Positions 1 to 11,600 of a stretch of DNA of 64,000 nucleotides are shown one piece after another (the stretch's first letter is position 1; every line of letters starts with the position of its first letter). The notes below the pieces were generated by a model. That model did not search any database and had not been told where the DNA came from. It worked only from the letters and a program-made list of their open reading frames with translations. Both the position numbers and the translations under genes were made by a program. The DNA comes from Camellia lanceoleosa (lineage: Eukaryota; Streptophyta; Magnoliopsida; Ericales; Theaceae). Where the stretch lies: NCBI GenBank assembly GCA_025200525.1, contig JANUSC010000052.1, positions 496,001 through 560,000 of the forward strand. Reading direction: 5' to 3'.

Positions 1-352
1 AACAATGTTTGGACTCTTGTTCCCAGACCTAGAGACATGAATGTGATAGGTACTAAGTGGATCTTTAAGAATAAATTTGATAAGAATGGTACTGTGGTTA
101 GAAATAAAGCTAGGTTGGTTTCTCAAAGCTACATACAAGTAGAGGGTGTTGACTATGATGAGACGTTTGCCCCAGCGGCACGTCTCAAATTTGTTCGTAT
201 TTTACTTGGTGTTACATGCTTTCTTGGTTTCAAACTGTTTCAAATGGATGTGAAAAAGTGCCTTTTTGAGTGGGTACTTAAAAAAAGAGGCTTATGTTGA
301 GCAACCAAAAGGGTTTGAGGACCCTAAATGTCCAAACCATGTCTACAAGTTA
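1..352 (+). pseudogene. Ty1/copia reverse transcriptase fragment
   Basis: This is the start of the copia-type reverse transcriptase (RVT_2 family). Codons 37-300 read through the GTKWIFKNK and KARLVSQ blocks, the DYDETFAPAARL block and the QMDVK block, in the order usual for the family. Just after QMDVK an A-rich tract near 278-285 shifts the frame, and the next family block (VEQPKGFEDPKCPNHVYKL) continues in another frame to about 352. The catalytic YVDD part and RNase H are missing because the chromovirus LTR begins at 353. The 5' part lies outside the window. It is a relic; family assignment is firm, lineage within copia is not determined. Confidence 0.9.
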
Positions 353-1344
353 TGTGAGAACCCGAATATACAAATCAAGTAAATAATTAAATAATAATAA
401 TATTTACAATCTCAAAATATTTTGGTGGTGAATCCTAAAGTGCAAATTAAATATTTGAAAGGTCTTTTAATTAATTTTTAAACCTAAAATAAATTTATGG
501 TGAAAATCTTTAATTTAGAGGCAAGATTTATTATATAAAATAAATAAATAAATAAATTTAAGTGCCAAATTAGTAAGCATATTTTGATCTAATAATATTT
601 GTATTTAATTTAAATTAATGGGGAGAGAAAATAAATTAAAACAAAAGATAATATTTTAGGGCCTTTTGTGTAGATACATATGTAACCCTAGGTTGCCTAA
701 TACAATATGAAAACAAAACAAAACCCTACCTTCTTAGTTGAGCTAGCAGTAGCCGTGAGGAAGAATTAACAAGAGAGAGGGAGAGAAAGCACCTTTGTGG
801 CTCAACAACTCTATGGTAACAATAAATCTATTCTTGTTCTCTTATAGTATGTTGTATACATAGTTATGGTGCACGTGGGTGTTGTGAGTTGTTGGAAGAA
901 AAATGAATGGATTGACTAATTGCAATAGTATTCTAGAAATTTTAATTGAATTCATAATGTTGCTCCTAAGAATATTAATCTGCCAGCAAACTTTAGAAAT
1001 CATGAAACCATATCAAACGAATGAATTTTGAACTGAAATTTTTATAGTAGATCAATCACATATTGAATTGCATATCTGAATTTTTTCATAATTTTTTGAA
1101 GTCAAAATCCATATAAACTGATGTGTTCAAATCTGTCCAGAAAATTGGTTTTAACAGTAAATTCGGGAGTGTTGTTCTCTTTGGGTATAGATCCGAAAAT
1201 TATCAAATTAGTGTCATTAGAACCGGTTACGAGTCTAGTTTCGTACATTTTTGGCCTTTCTTTGATTGCTCATGTATACTAAGTGAACCATTAATTTCTT
1301 TAAAATGCTGCAGAAAACAACCAGTTTAGATATAATTAATTGTA

Positions 1345-3208
1345 GATAATTATTTTGATAAGAAAATCAAGTGAAACCATTTGGGTTTGAAACTTAGGAT
1401 ATATTAGTTGATATCTGGAGGGTTTTAGAATTTTTTGAACAACGTGGAGTGGGTTTTCAATTTTCAAAGTTAGCGAATAGATTGGGAAGGCTTGTTTAAA
1501 ATTCTATTTTATGTTAAAGTTACTTTTAATTAAGTTTCGATTTGAACCCATGTCTTGGGTGATTTTAGACCTTGAAGAACATGAACTTAGGTAATATTCA
1601 AGAGTAATGGTGAGTTGGGTTGAGCCGTGTTAGTGCGCTTTAGTTGAGGTAACTTAGTTCCTATTTTTTAGTATTTTTAAATTAGTAGTGACGTGTAGTT
1701 TTTATACTTGGTTCAGAGCACTAGTTGGACTTTTATACTCTATTCGAGGATTACATTATTTCGTTTCCAGGTGAGTAGTTTCATGCTACATATTTTTATA
1801 AATGTTCCCCTACCTTGAACTATTGGAAAATCAAATTTTTGTTTCAGGACTAAAATGTTTTGATAATTATTTTGATAAGCAAATCAAGTGAAACCAATTG
1901 GGTTTGTGTACGAGGATGAAATAATCTCCTCGTATAATCCTGTTGATCAAGTTTTCACTCCTCCAAACAACGTTGCTTTGCCACCTTAAAACACAAACAT
2001 GAGCTAACCGGCGAGTGTGTGCCGAAAACCCCTCCGATGCCCAAGTCAGCAACTAGACAATAAACAATAAGCTCTGTGTATTCTAGAATAAGAATTGGAA
2101 TGCCTGTATATAGGTCTGTCATGAGCTTTTATAGATTCTGCCGGCATAATCCTAGTAGGATTCCAACTCTCCTTATAAGAGTCATCCTAGGAATCACACA
2201 CCCTACTCACTACCAACCAAGTGAGATGGTTTGTACAATCCTAGTAGGACTCTACTCTCCTCAGCAGAGTCCTCCTAGGAGTCTCAAGCCCAAGGATAAT
2301 GCTTATCCTTAAAACACTCTTATCACTGCAAGCCAAGTGAGATGGCTGAACCCTTACCTCGGCTGACACTGCAGTTAACCGTGCTCACACAGCTCGGTGA
2401 TACTTTAAGCACCACTGTTAGTCTTGACTTTGAGATGACGCCCTGCAGAGCTATCCTTTAGCTCGGTCCTCCCTCCAGTGATACCTCGGTCCAGGATAGC
2501 TAGGTCAGGCCACTGGTATCCCATCTCTGACCGACCCGATGTTTAGATGATCAAGGACCGTGCTACATAAATAATTACCTCGGCCCATAGTTCGGCCCAA
2601 ATCCGAAATATGAGATCTTCTTGGCCTTAGACCAAGCTACACCAGCCCTTATCTCGGCCCATTATGCAGTCCCACTCCTAAAGAAGACTCTCCCTAGCTC
2701 GGCCCAATTTGTTTACAAATTACCCTCTCAGTTTGAAACTTAGGATATATTAGTTGATATCTGGAGGGTTTTGGAATTTTTCAAATAGCATGGAGTGGGT
2801 TTTGTGATTTTCAAAGTTAGCGAATAGATTGGGAAGGCTTGTTTAAAATTCTATTTTATGTTAAAGTTACTTTTAATTAAGTTTCGATTTGAACCCATGT
2901 CTTGGGCGATTTTAGACCTTGAAGAACATGAACTTAGGTAATATTTAAGAGTAACCGTGAGTTGGGTTGAGCCGTGTTAGTGCGCTTTAGTTGAGGTTAC
3001 TTAGTTCCTATTTTTTAGTATTTTTAAATTAGTAGTGATGTGTAGTTTTTATACTTGGTTCAAGGCACTAGTTGGACTTTTATACTCTATTCGAGGATTA
3101 CATTATTTCGTTTCCAGGTGAGTAGTTTCATGCTACATATTTTTATAAATGTTTCCCTACCTTGAACTATTGGAAAATCAAAATTTTGTTTCAGGACTAA
3201 AATGTTTT
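1345..3208 (+). repeat. 517-bp tandem duplication inside the 5' LTR
   Basis: Copy 1 is 1345-1861. Copy 2 starts at 1862 with the same GATAATTATTTTGATAAG junction and runs to about 3208, interrupted by the solo LTR and its target duplication (829 bp). Removing those leaves 518 bp. The 3' LTR carries this block only once (about 12815-13329), so the duplication arose in this LTR. The short AT-rich repeat at the junction (GATAA-TTATT) suggests slippage or unequal exchange. Confidence 0.88.
1907..2730 (-). mobile_element. Solo LTR with 5-bp target duplication GTTTG
   Basis: The segment starts TGTACGAGG, ends ACCCTCTCA and is flanked by perfect copies of GTTTG (1902-1906 and 2731-2735), the usual sign of an LTR retrotransposon insertion reduced by LTR-LTR recombination. 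It contains several CTCGGCC-type motifs like the LTRs of the Tat element at 47356-58388. Read on the minus strand it has a TATA box (TATAAAAG, complement of 2126-2133), so it is placed on that strand. No internal coding sequence remains. Family assignment to Tat-like gypsy is an inference from motif similarity. Confidence 0.85.
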
Positions 3209-4157
3209 GATAAATTATTATATTATCAATGGAATAAAATTATTTCTGAAACATGTGCGAACTTGGCATACTGTAAACTATTGTTTTGGTCTCATGTTTA
3301 TAATGGTGAGCTACCATGGTTTGCGAAACTGATGTGTATTGATTGTTGGGACCATTTGTATATTTTAGTCTAGGAAAATTATTCCACTGCGTGTAGTGAC
3401 TCTAGCCACTAGAGAACAGATCCAAGTTGGGTCGTGATGACTCTAGTGCTTAACGATTGTAAGGAAAAGACCTAGGCTAAGCTAGGTGACCTTCAGTCGG
3501 ATCGTCTTAGAGAAAAGGCCCGAGTTGCCACCCTAAGGATGACTCTTAGTTCGGCATTGAATCCAACGGGGCTTATAGCCTTGAGAACTGTGTGGCATGT
3601 TACTTGTTATTTCTTGATACCCAGAAAATTATTGGTGTTCATGTTGTAATTTGTTTTAAGTAAAAATTATCATTTATCATGTTCTCGAGAGACATGAGTA
3701 TTTTAACTGTTGAACTGTGGAACCTTCTTTTTGAAACAAATTCTCTTTACCAAACTGTATGACAATCTAGTTTCTGTGATATATATCTTATTTTGGAATT
3801 GATCCCTATTTTCAAAACTGTATATACTATCCATGTTGCTACTCACTGAGCTATTAGTTGACTTAGTTGTTTACCATTTCTAAGTGTTAGAAGGACTTAG
3901 AGTGGACTCATGGCGTAGCGGGGACTCAATTGCATGGACCTCTAGGACATTCATTTATTTTGTTTTAGACTGTTATGTCAAGTTTGTGCATATTTATATT
4001 TATTTTTTTTGAGGTTCATTTAGGATTATTTTGATATGTGGGTTGTTTATATCCTATAAGTTTGGATGGTATTGATTACGGTTGATTTTTCCGTTTATAC
4101 TTGTGGCATGACACTGAATTGAGTTTTGGTTATTTTTTAATGGACTGTTTTATAGTT

Positions 4158-4459
4158 ATTCAATGTGTATGGATTCGTTTTTAGGCTTACATGTGCCTTG
4201 GGCTAAGGCCCTGTGGGCCACTGCCGGTCATATTTGGGTTTGGGGGGTAACAATTGTGGTATAAGAACTGTAGTTTATCGAGTGACATATCTTGCATTTC
4301 ATCATTTAATTCAGTGTGTATGGATTCGTATTTAGGGTTACATGTGCCTTGGGCTAAGGCCCTGTGGGCCACGGCCGGTCATACTTGGGTTTGGGGTGTG
4401 ACAATTGTGGTATAAGAACTGTAGTTTATCGAGTTACATATTTTGCATTTCATCATTTA
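4158..4459 (+). repeat. 151-bp tandem duplication of the LTR end plus primer-binding site
   Basis: The sequence from ATTCARTGTGTATGGATTCG through the LTR terminus, the primer-binding region and about 55 bases beyond occurs twice in tandem (about 4158-4308 and 4309-4459). The first LTR-end copy reads GGGGGGTAACA (to 4252) and the second GGGGTGTGACA (to 4403). Each is followed by ATTGTGGTATAAGAACTG. The 3' LTR has the region once. Where the LTR really ends is therefore ambiguous; I use the second copy because its TGTGACA end matches the 3' LTR. Confidence 0.85.
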
Positions 4460-4628
4460 GACGAGGTCCTAGTCCCTATAGTCCTTAGTAGTGTTTGGCT
4501 AAGTTATTTTTGTTTAAGCTTGTGTTGAGCTTTTCTTAATTTCATTTTGAAGGTTAAGAGATGGCACCTAGGAGAAGAAGTGTCAATGCTCTTGGAAATG
4601 ATCAACTAGCCGCTAATCGTAGTGTTCC

Positions 4629-6980
4629 TGTCATGACCCGAACCCGCCCCTATGGGTTAAGGCCATAACCGGCCAGTAATCGTGTGATTACCTACGGCCT
4701 CAATTCAAGTAAACCAAAACTCCTCAGAGATAAAGGGGCCAAACGGAAGCAATTCAAAAACTTTGTCCATAGAGCCGTGCTTAAATGCACACCATAACAT
4801 TTCAAACATTTATATGTTAATAACTCACATCAAAATGTGTACTAACACGTAACAGCATACATCTGAGGATCATACAGATATAAGTCAGTCAAACCCAAGT
4901 CTTATATACAAAAGTAGACCAACGTATTCGCCAATATAACAAAACTATAAACAAGATCAAAGGCGAAGACAGTCTCGTGCATGAGACGTTTGGACTGACT
5001 CCTCAAAACTTAAACTGGTTCTCACAAGTTCACGGGCCAGTTACGGGCGTCCGTCCCTTGGCTCACCTACATGTACATGAATGAGCGTGAGCGAATGCCC
5101 AGTGAATAATATCAAATGAGGAAAATATATAAATAATCATTAAAACAGTACAGCAAACGGCCTTCGACCCAATCATTTATATCCATTGGCCTTTGGCCCA
5201 ATCATCTATATCCATCGGCCTTTGGCCCAATCATCTATATCCATCATTCGTATCCATCAGCCTCCGGCCCAAACATTCATGTCTATCATTCGTATCCATC
5301 GGCCTTCGGCCCAATCATTCATGTCAATCGGCCTTCGACCCAATCATTCGTATCAATCGGCCTTCGGCCCAATTATTTATATCAATCAGCCTTTGGCCCA
5401 GTTATTTATACCAATCGTTGTCCACCATTCAAACTAATGAACTTATAAAACTTACATAAGTGTAAACAATTGGACAACAGTATATTTCAAATATCTTGTT
5501 AAGATACTACTCACAGTGATCGGCTTGTGGATTTGCCCCGGAGCTTGACCCTACACATTTCATGAACACAAAAAGGGTCACCAACAATTCAATTCGTTCA
5601 TTAATTCACATATTCCTCTTTAAGCTTCATTCTTATCTCTTTAACCCAATTACAATGCTCAATGTATGCCTAAGAGTGCTTAGAAGTGAAAGGGAACGAA
5701 AAACAAAACATAGAATGCATTTTTAGATTTTTGACGAGTCCCTTTCGGCGTGGACTTCCCTTTCAGCGGACCCTTAAGGCTGCAAAAATCTTGGTTGCAT
5801 GAAAAAAATCTCGGCGTGGAATAGGCCTTCGGCGGAAGGCCTAATCACAAAAGCTTCCCGCTCGAGCGTGAGATATCCTCGGCGGATACTAATCTGCAAA
5901 AAGTCTTTGGGAGCACGATTTTTATGCTCGAGCGGAGGTTCTCCCGCTCGAGCGAACCTCAAAATTCTGGAAAACCCAGAATGTGTTCTTGAGCTCAACT
6001 TCGACATTCCAACCACATTACTTGCATGTAATGGCTCAAATTACACATTTACACATGTTAACATGCTACCAATACAAGATTACAACATTAGGAAGCTCAA
6101 TTTCAAGGATCACACACTTGCATGTTTCAAATTGACATCAACTTCAACTCTATCATACATATTCATGCATTTCAAGCTCATATCTTCTCAAATTGTACAT
6201 GCATGTGATGAACTAGCCACATTCTCAACTTAGACAACACCAATGGTGATCAAAACATGAGTTTCAACCCAAAACCCTACTTGAATCATGTATTTCAAGC
6301 TTATACATGCTATTACAAAACAATCTCTTACATGCATGCATATATCAAGCCTTAATTCAACAAAACCAACCCAATTTCATTCAATTTTACTCTTGATCAC
6401 TCAATTAGCATGAACACACACAAAATTGCAAACTATAATCCAAGAATTACTTACCTAGAGGCTTTGATTTTCCAAACTTAAGCTTAATTCTTGAGTTGGT
6501 CTAGAAATTGGAGTTTTGAGGCCAAAACTCCAATTTCTTCACTCTCTCCCTCTCTTAGCAGACCCCCCTCTCTTCCTTAATGTTTATGATCAGCCAAAAT
6601 GTAAATAAAGGGAAAGAATAGAGAGTGTAGTGCCTTTATTCAACAAACCCACTAACTCAATTTGATAGTAATAAACAATTGGGCACTAATTTATCAATTT
6701 AATCAACTTAATCTGGTCCAAATCAATTTTTCAATTAAATTTCACCGTAGGCTCTAAGAATTATGCCAATCACAATGGCGTAATCAATTTTGGGTTCGGT
6801 GGCCGATAAGGCCCTCAATTTAATTTCCAGAGCAAATTATTCAAACAGATATTCCTACGGTGAACAGATAAAACTCCAAAATCACATATATTCACATAAT
6901 GGCACATAAAATCATGCTAAACACACAATTATATTCAAATTAAGGACCAACTTAACATATTACGAAATAGGGATATCATA
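4629..6980 (-). mobile_element. Solo LTR inserted in gag, minus orientation
   Basis: A 2352-bp insertion begins TGTCATGACCCGAACC, the complement of a GGGTCATGACA-type LTR terminus, and ends GGATATCATA. On the minus strand the left terminus reads TATGATATCC, one change from the expected TG. The flanking five bases are GTTCC (4624-4628) and GTTTC (6981-6985), a target duplication differing at one base. Its length suggests another long-LTR gypsy family. It holds a 29-30-bp minisatellite and three CGCTCGAGCG-type palindromes. ORFs within it (for example 5186-5459 and 5799-6233) show no domain and follow the repeats. Confidence 0.8.
5157..5420. repeat. Minisatellite of about 29-30 bp, roughly eight units
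   Basis: Units of the form GGCCTTYGGCCCAATCATTYRT plus a short ATATCCATC-like spacer start near 5159, 5188, 5218, 5258, 5300, 5330, 5359 and 5388. Two spacings are longer (about 40 bp) because of an extra ATTCGTATCCATC. The array lies inside the solo LTR and explains two overlapping repetitive reading frames, which are therefore not treated as genes. Confidence 0.88.
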
Positions 6981-8090
6981 GTTTCCCCTGTTCCTATTCC
7001 CCCTACTGCACCACCTGTTGCTCCAGTGGTCCTTGAAGCACCAGGAGTTGTTCCTGCTGTCCCAGCCACTCAGGTTTTACAATCATTGTTGGGACTACCG
7101 AACAATCATGTAGTCCCACAACCAGCAGTTCCACAAACTTTAAGTTTGGATAGAGATTCCTTATTCGAGAGGTTTATGAAGGCAAAACCTCTAAAATTTC
7201 ACAGAACAGTGTACCCTACGGAGGCAGAGGCATGGGTACTAGAGATGGAGAAAATATTTGATGTTCTAGGTTGTTCAGCTGACCAGAAGGTGGCCTTTGC
7301 AACTTTTAGGTTCAAGGGTCAAGCAGAGCATTGGTGGCGCATGGTGAAGCGTCAATATGAGGGTAGAGAAACAGAGCTAGTGTGGAGCAAGTTTCTAGAA
7401 TTGTTTAATGAGAAATACTTCCCTGAAGCAGTACGAAGGTAGAAGCAAGTGGATTTTCTCAATATGAAGCAAAATGACATGACAGTGGCTCAGTATGAAG
7501 CCAAGTTTGCGGAGTTGTCGAGGTATGCCCCACATCAGGTGGCCACAAAGGAAGATAGAGTGATGTTGTTTAAGAATGGCTTGCGGTTGGAGATCTATGC
7601 AAAAGTAGCTATTTTGGAGACGCAGATATATTCTGCATTAGTAAGCAAGGCATTACTAGCTAAAAATAGAGCAGAAGAGGAAAAGAAAGCTGAGAAACAA
7701 AAGGCCAAGGAACCACAAAACAAGAGGCTTAGAGAGGAGAGACAAGTAGAGCATCGTGGTGGTGATAGAAATCCTAGCAAGAAGCCTTACACCCAAGGTC
7801 AGGTTAGTAATGGCATGAAGCAGCAGAATCGGAGGATTTGTGATAGATGTGGTAGGTCACATTCTGTTGGGTATAATTGTGATGGCACAGCTCGAATATG
7901 CTTCAAGTGTGGCAAGCCTGGGCATCTGTTTGCACAATGTAGGTCCAAGGGACTGGGGGGTCCGTCAGTAGCACAGTCATTTCAGGGGCAAGGGCAGAGA
8001 CGAACTTTTTATAGCGGTGGGTTTAACCAGAAGCAGAATAATAGCAAAAGTGGGACTACCCAAGGTCAGACATCCAGGAATGGGACTTAG

Positions 8091-8720
8091 GAAAAGAAGT
8101 CAGAGGCTACCCAAGAACATGTTTATGCCCTCACTAGAGAGAAGGCTGAGGTTGCTCCATCTGTGGTACAAGGTATACTCCTTATATTATCTGTACCTGC
8201 CAGAGTTTTAATTGATTCAGGATCTACACATTCTTTTGCTGCACCTACGTTTCTACGTTGTTTGTCTATTCCTTGTGAGCCTTTGGATGCATGTATTGTT
8301 GTGTTTACTCCATTAGGAGAAACAGTAGTGTTAGGGGATGTTTGTAGATCTTGTGAGATAGAGTTAGATGGTAGAATTTTTCCAATGGATTTGATTTCTT
8401 CAGAGATGAAGGATTTTAATGTGATTTTGGGGATGGATTGGTTGACAAAACATCATGCCTCTATTGATTGTTTTAGAAAGAGGGTAGCTCTTGCTATGCC
8501 GGGGCAACATGAGTTTTTCTTTCAAGGAGATGGGAAAGGGTCTTCTATTTGTTTTATTTCTTCCCTTCAGACTAACCGAATGTTGAGAAAAGGGTGTCAT
8601 GGTTACTTAGCTTGTGTGGTGAGTACCGAACAGCCAGAGCAGAGGTTAGAGGAGTTGCCTGTAGTAAGGGAATTTGTTGATGTTTTTCCAGAGGATCTAC
8701 TTGGTCTTCCTTCACCATGA
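8091..8720 (+). pseudogene. Chromovirus aspartic protease region of pol
   Basis: The reading frame continues from gag after the TAG at 8088-8090. The retropepsin active site appears as VLIDSGSTHSF (about 8205-8237) and the downstream flap/hydrophobic blocks end in VILGMDWL (about 8422-8445), as in plant Ty3/gypsy proteases that process Gag-Pol. The linker to RT ([14 protein letters not shown]) is reached before a small indel near 8705-8717 shifts the frame, giving TGA at 8718-8720. The catalytic Asp-Ser-Gly triad is intact here. Confidence 0.88.
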
Positions 8721-10449
8721 GGTCGAATTTTCCATTGACTTGGTTCCCAATACAGCACCTATCTCTAAAGCACCCAATAGAATGGCACCGTTGGGGTTAA
8801 GGGAGTTACAAACTCAGTTACAGGAGTTACTAGACAAAGGTTTTATTAGGCCTAGCGTCTCACCTTGGGGAGCACCTGTGCTGTTTGTGAAGAAGAAGGA
8901 TGGGTTTATGAGATTGTGTATTGATTATAGAGAACTGAACAAAGTCACAGTGAAGAATAGATATCCTTTGCCACGCATTGATGATCTATTTGACTAGTTG
9001 CAAGGAGCTCAAGTATTCTCTAAAATTGACTTGAGGTCAGGCTGTCACCAGTTGAAGGTAAGGGATGAAGATGTTCTTAAGACCACTTTTAGAACTCGTT
9101 ATGGGCATTATGAGTTCTTGGTGATGCCTTTTGGTCTCACAAATGCACCAGCCACATTCATGGATTTGATGAATAGAGTATTCAAACCCCAACTGGATAA
9201 ATTTGTGGTAATGTTTATTGATAACATTCTAATTTATTCAAGGAGTAAGGAGGAGCATGAGCAGCATTTGAGGGTAGTACTACAAATCCTTAGGGAAAAG
9301 AGACTGTATGCAAAATTTAAGAAGTGTGAATTCTGGTTAAGTAGTGTGTCCTTTTTGGGTCATGTGGTGAGTAAAGACGGGGTATCTGTGGATAGCTCGA
9401 AGGTGGTAGCAATTGTTGATTGGCCACGACCTACTTCTGTGATAAAGGTATATAGCTTTCTAGGGCTTGCTGGATATTACAGACGGTTTGTGGAAGGATT
9501 CTCCTGTATTGCTTTGCCACTTACCAATCTCACTAGGAAAGGGATAAAGTTTGAGTGGAATGATGATTGTGAGCGTAGCTTCCAAGAGTTTAAACAGAGA
9601 TTGACATCAGCTTCAATCCTTGCCTTACCTACACACGGTGGTGGTTTTGTGATTTATAGTGATGCTTCACGACAAGGTTTAAGATGTGTGCTCATGTAGC
9701 ATGGGAAGGTGATTGCTTATGCATCACGACAGTTGAAAGTACACGAGAGAAATTATCCTATGCACGACTTGGAGTTAGCAGCAGTGATTTTCACTCTTAA
9801 GATTTGGCAACATTATTTGTATGGAGAGTCATGTGAGATTTACACTGATCATAAGAGTTTGAAGTATATTTTCATACAAAAGGAACTAAATTTGAGGCAA
9901 AGAAGATGGCTTGAGTTACTAAAAGATTATGATGTGAATATTTTATATCATCCGGGGAAGGCAAATGTGGTTGTAGATGCCTTGAGTCGGAAGGTCACAG
10001 TTGGAGATGTAGCTGCTTTGTCTATTGAGAGTTGTTTGGTGAAAGACATGAGACGTTTGAGGCTTGAGGTTGTTACGCCTGGTGATAGGGCTTATTGTAG
10101 TCAATTGACAGTTCAGCCAACCTTGAGAGAACGGATTCGTTTAGCTCAGGAGATTGACCCCCAGTGTGAGTGTATTAAAGAAGAGATGGCGGAGGGTAAT
10201 CATGTAGACTTTGTGGTTAGTGATGATGGGTTGCTCAGATTCTGTAGCCGAATTTGTGTTCCTGCTGGTGGTGATTTGAGTAAGGAGATTATGACGGAGG
10301 CACATAGTTCTAGTTACAGCATTCATCCTGGAAGCACTAAGATGTATCGGGATCTTCATGAACATTTTTGGTGGAATGGCATGAAGGGAGATATTGTAGA
10401 ATTTGTGGCTCAGTATTTGGTGTGTAAACAGGTTAAAGTAGAACATTAG
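8674..10449 (+). pseudogene. Chromovirus reverse transcriptase and RNase H region
   Basis: After the frameshift the +1 frame carries the RT domain: [60 protein letters not shown] and [12 protein letters not shown]. The polymerase box reads FIDN instead of the usual (F/Y)IDD: codon 9223-9225 is AAC (Asn), so a catalytic Asp is lost. RNase H follows ([52 protein letters not shown]), then the integrase zinc-binding region ([19 protein letters not shown]). TAG stops at 8995-8997, 9697-9699 and 10447-10449 all fall where family members have Gln. This copy is catalytically dead. Confidence 0.92.
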
Positions 10450-11550
10450 AAACCTGCGGGGAAACTACAACCCTTACCTATACCAGAGTGGAAGTGGGAT
10501 CATGTTACCGTGGACTTCGTGTGCAGATTACCTCGTACTAGTAGTAATCACGATGTAGTTTGGGTAGTTGTTGATAGATTAACCAAGTCAGCACATTTTA
10601 TTGCAATACGAATGAACCATTCTCTAGCTCGATTTGCACAGTTGTATATGAAGGAGATTGTTAGATTGTATGGTGCACCTGTGTCAATAGTGTCAGATCG
10701 GGACCCTCATTTTGTGTCTAAGTTTTGGGGTGCATTACAGTCAGCTATGGGTACTCGGTTAAATTTTAGTTCAGCTTATCGCCCTCAGACAGATGGGCAA
10801 TCAATGAGGACTATTCAAACCCTTGAGGATATGTTGAGGGCTTGTGTTTTGGAATGGAGAGGTAATTGGGATGATTATTTGCCACTTATGGAGTTTGCAT
10901 ATAATAATAGTTATCATTATAGTTTGGGAGTAGCTCTTTATGAGGCTTTGTATGGGAGGAAGTGTAGGTCTCCTTCGTGTTGGTATGAGGTTGGTGAGAG
11001 GCAAATGTTGGGACTTGATTTGGTGGAGGATGCTACACGGAAAATTATCACCATCAGAGAGAGATTATTGACTGCTCAGAGTAGACAAAAAAGTTATGTT
11101 GATCATCGTAGGAGAGATTTAGAGTTTCATGTGGAGGATATGGTATTCTTGAAAGTATCACCATGGAAAGGAGTCATCAGGTTTGGAAAGAAAAGAAAGT
11201 TGAGTCCTAAATACATTGGTCCATTTGAGGTATTGGAGAAGGTTGGTGAGGTTGTGTACCGTGTTGCTCTACCCCCTAGGTTGGCAAGAATGCATAATGT
11301 GTTTCACGTGTCTATGATGAGGAAATATGTGCACAATCCGTCACATGTGCTAGATTATGAGCCACTTCAGATTAGAGAAGATTTTTCGTATGAGGAGATG
11401 CCTGTTCAGATCTTGGATTCGAAAGAGAAAATGTTGCGTACAAAGGCCATTAAATTGGTTAAGGTACTGTGGCGTAATCATCTAGTTGAAGAGGCGACTT
11501 GGGAATGCGAGGACGAGATGCGCGAGAAGTACCCACATCTATTCTCATGA
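10450..11550 (+). pseudogene. Chromovirus integrase core and chromodomain-like C terminus
   Basis: The same frame as RT continues past the TAG at 10447-10449. It shows the integrase core with the first Asp in VDFVCRLP, the second in VSDRDPHFVS, and the DGQS-RTIQTLEDMLRA block. The catalytic Glu expected after DGQS is replaced by Met (codon 10804-10806). Downstream are the GPFEVLEKVG / YRVALPP / HNVFHVSMMRKY block and a chromodomain-like end (EEMPVQILDSKEKML, IKLVKVLWRNH, EEATWECEDEMREKYP) that in chromoviruses helps target heterochromatin. The ORF ends at a natural TGA, 11548-11550. Confidence 0.92.
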
Positions 11551-11588
11551 TTTACTCAGGTTAGTTTCGAGAACGAAACTTTTCTTTT

Positions 11589-11600
11589 AGGCGGGGAGAA
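11589..11600 (+). other. Polypurine tract of the chromovirus
   Basis: The purine-rich AGGCGGGGAGAA lies directly before the TG of the 3' LTR, where plus-strand DNA synthesis is primed in LTR retrotransposons. Confidence 0.75.

Larger units (their letters stand above)
353..4403 (+). repeat. 5' LTR of the chromovirus, enlarged by duplications and an insertion
   Basis: It aligns along most of its length with the 3' LTR (11601-14372), including both ends and shared blocks near 420-540, 960-1340, 2740-3660 and 3660-4250. It is about 1.3 kb longer because of three changes: a 517-bp internal tandem duplication, a solo LTR inserted in the second copy, and a 151-bp duplication of the right end. U3-side sequence around 540-900 differs strongly from the 3' LTR. 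A degenerate initiator-Met-type primer binding site (TGGTATAAGAACTG, compared with the usual TGGTATCAGAGC) follows the end. Confidence 0.88.
4561..8090 (+). pseudogene. Chromovirus gag, interrupted
   Basis: The gag start is an ATG at 4561 opening with a basic MAPRRR segment. The frame is cut after 4628 by a 2.35-kb solo LTR and resumes in register at 6981. From 7026 it shows the retrotransposon Gag core (FMKAKPLKFHRT, AEAWVLEMEKIF, FKGQAEHWW, FLELFNEKYFPE), then a Lys/Glu-rich linker and a CCHC zinc knuckle (CFKCGKPGHLFAQC, about 7902-7943). Two in-frame TAG stops lie at 7440-7442 and 8088-8090. The first falls where relatives have Gln. In the family Gag forms the virus-like particle and the knuckle binds RNA; this copy cannot make a full-length product. 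Confidence 0.9.

Noticed and set aside
5186..5459. Two overlapping repetitive ORFs
   Set aside because: They follow a 29-30-bp minisatellite in an LTR; open frames result from the repeat.
5774..6233. ORFs of 80-144 codons within the solo LTR
   Set aside because: No domain, LTR sequence, and both strands open.
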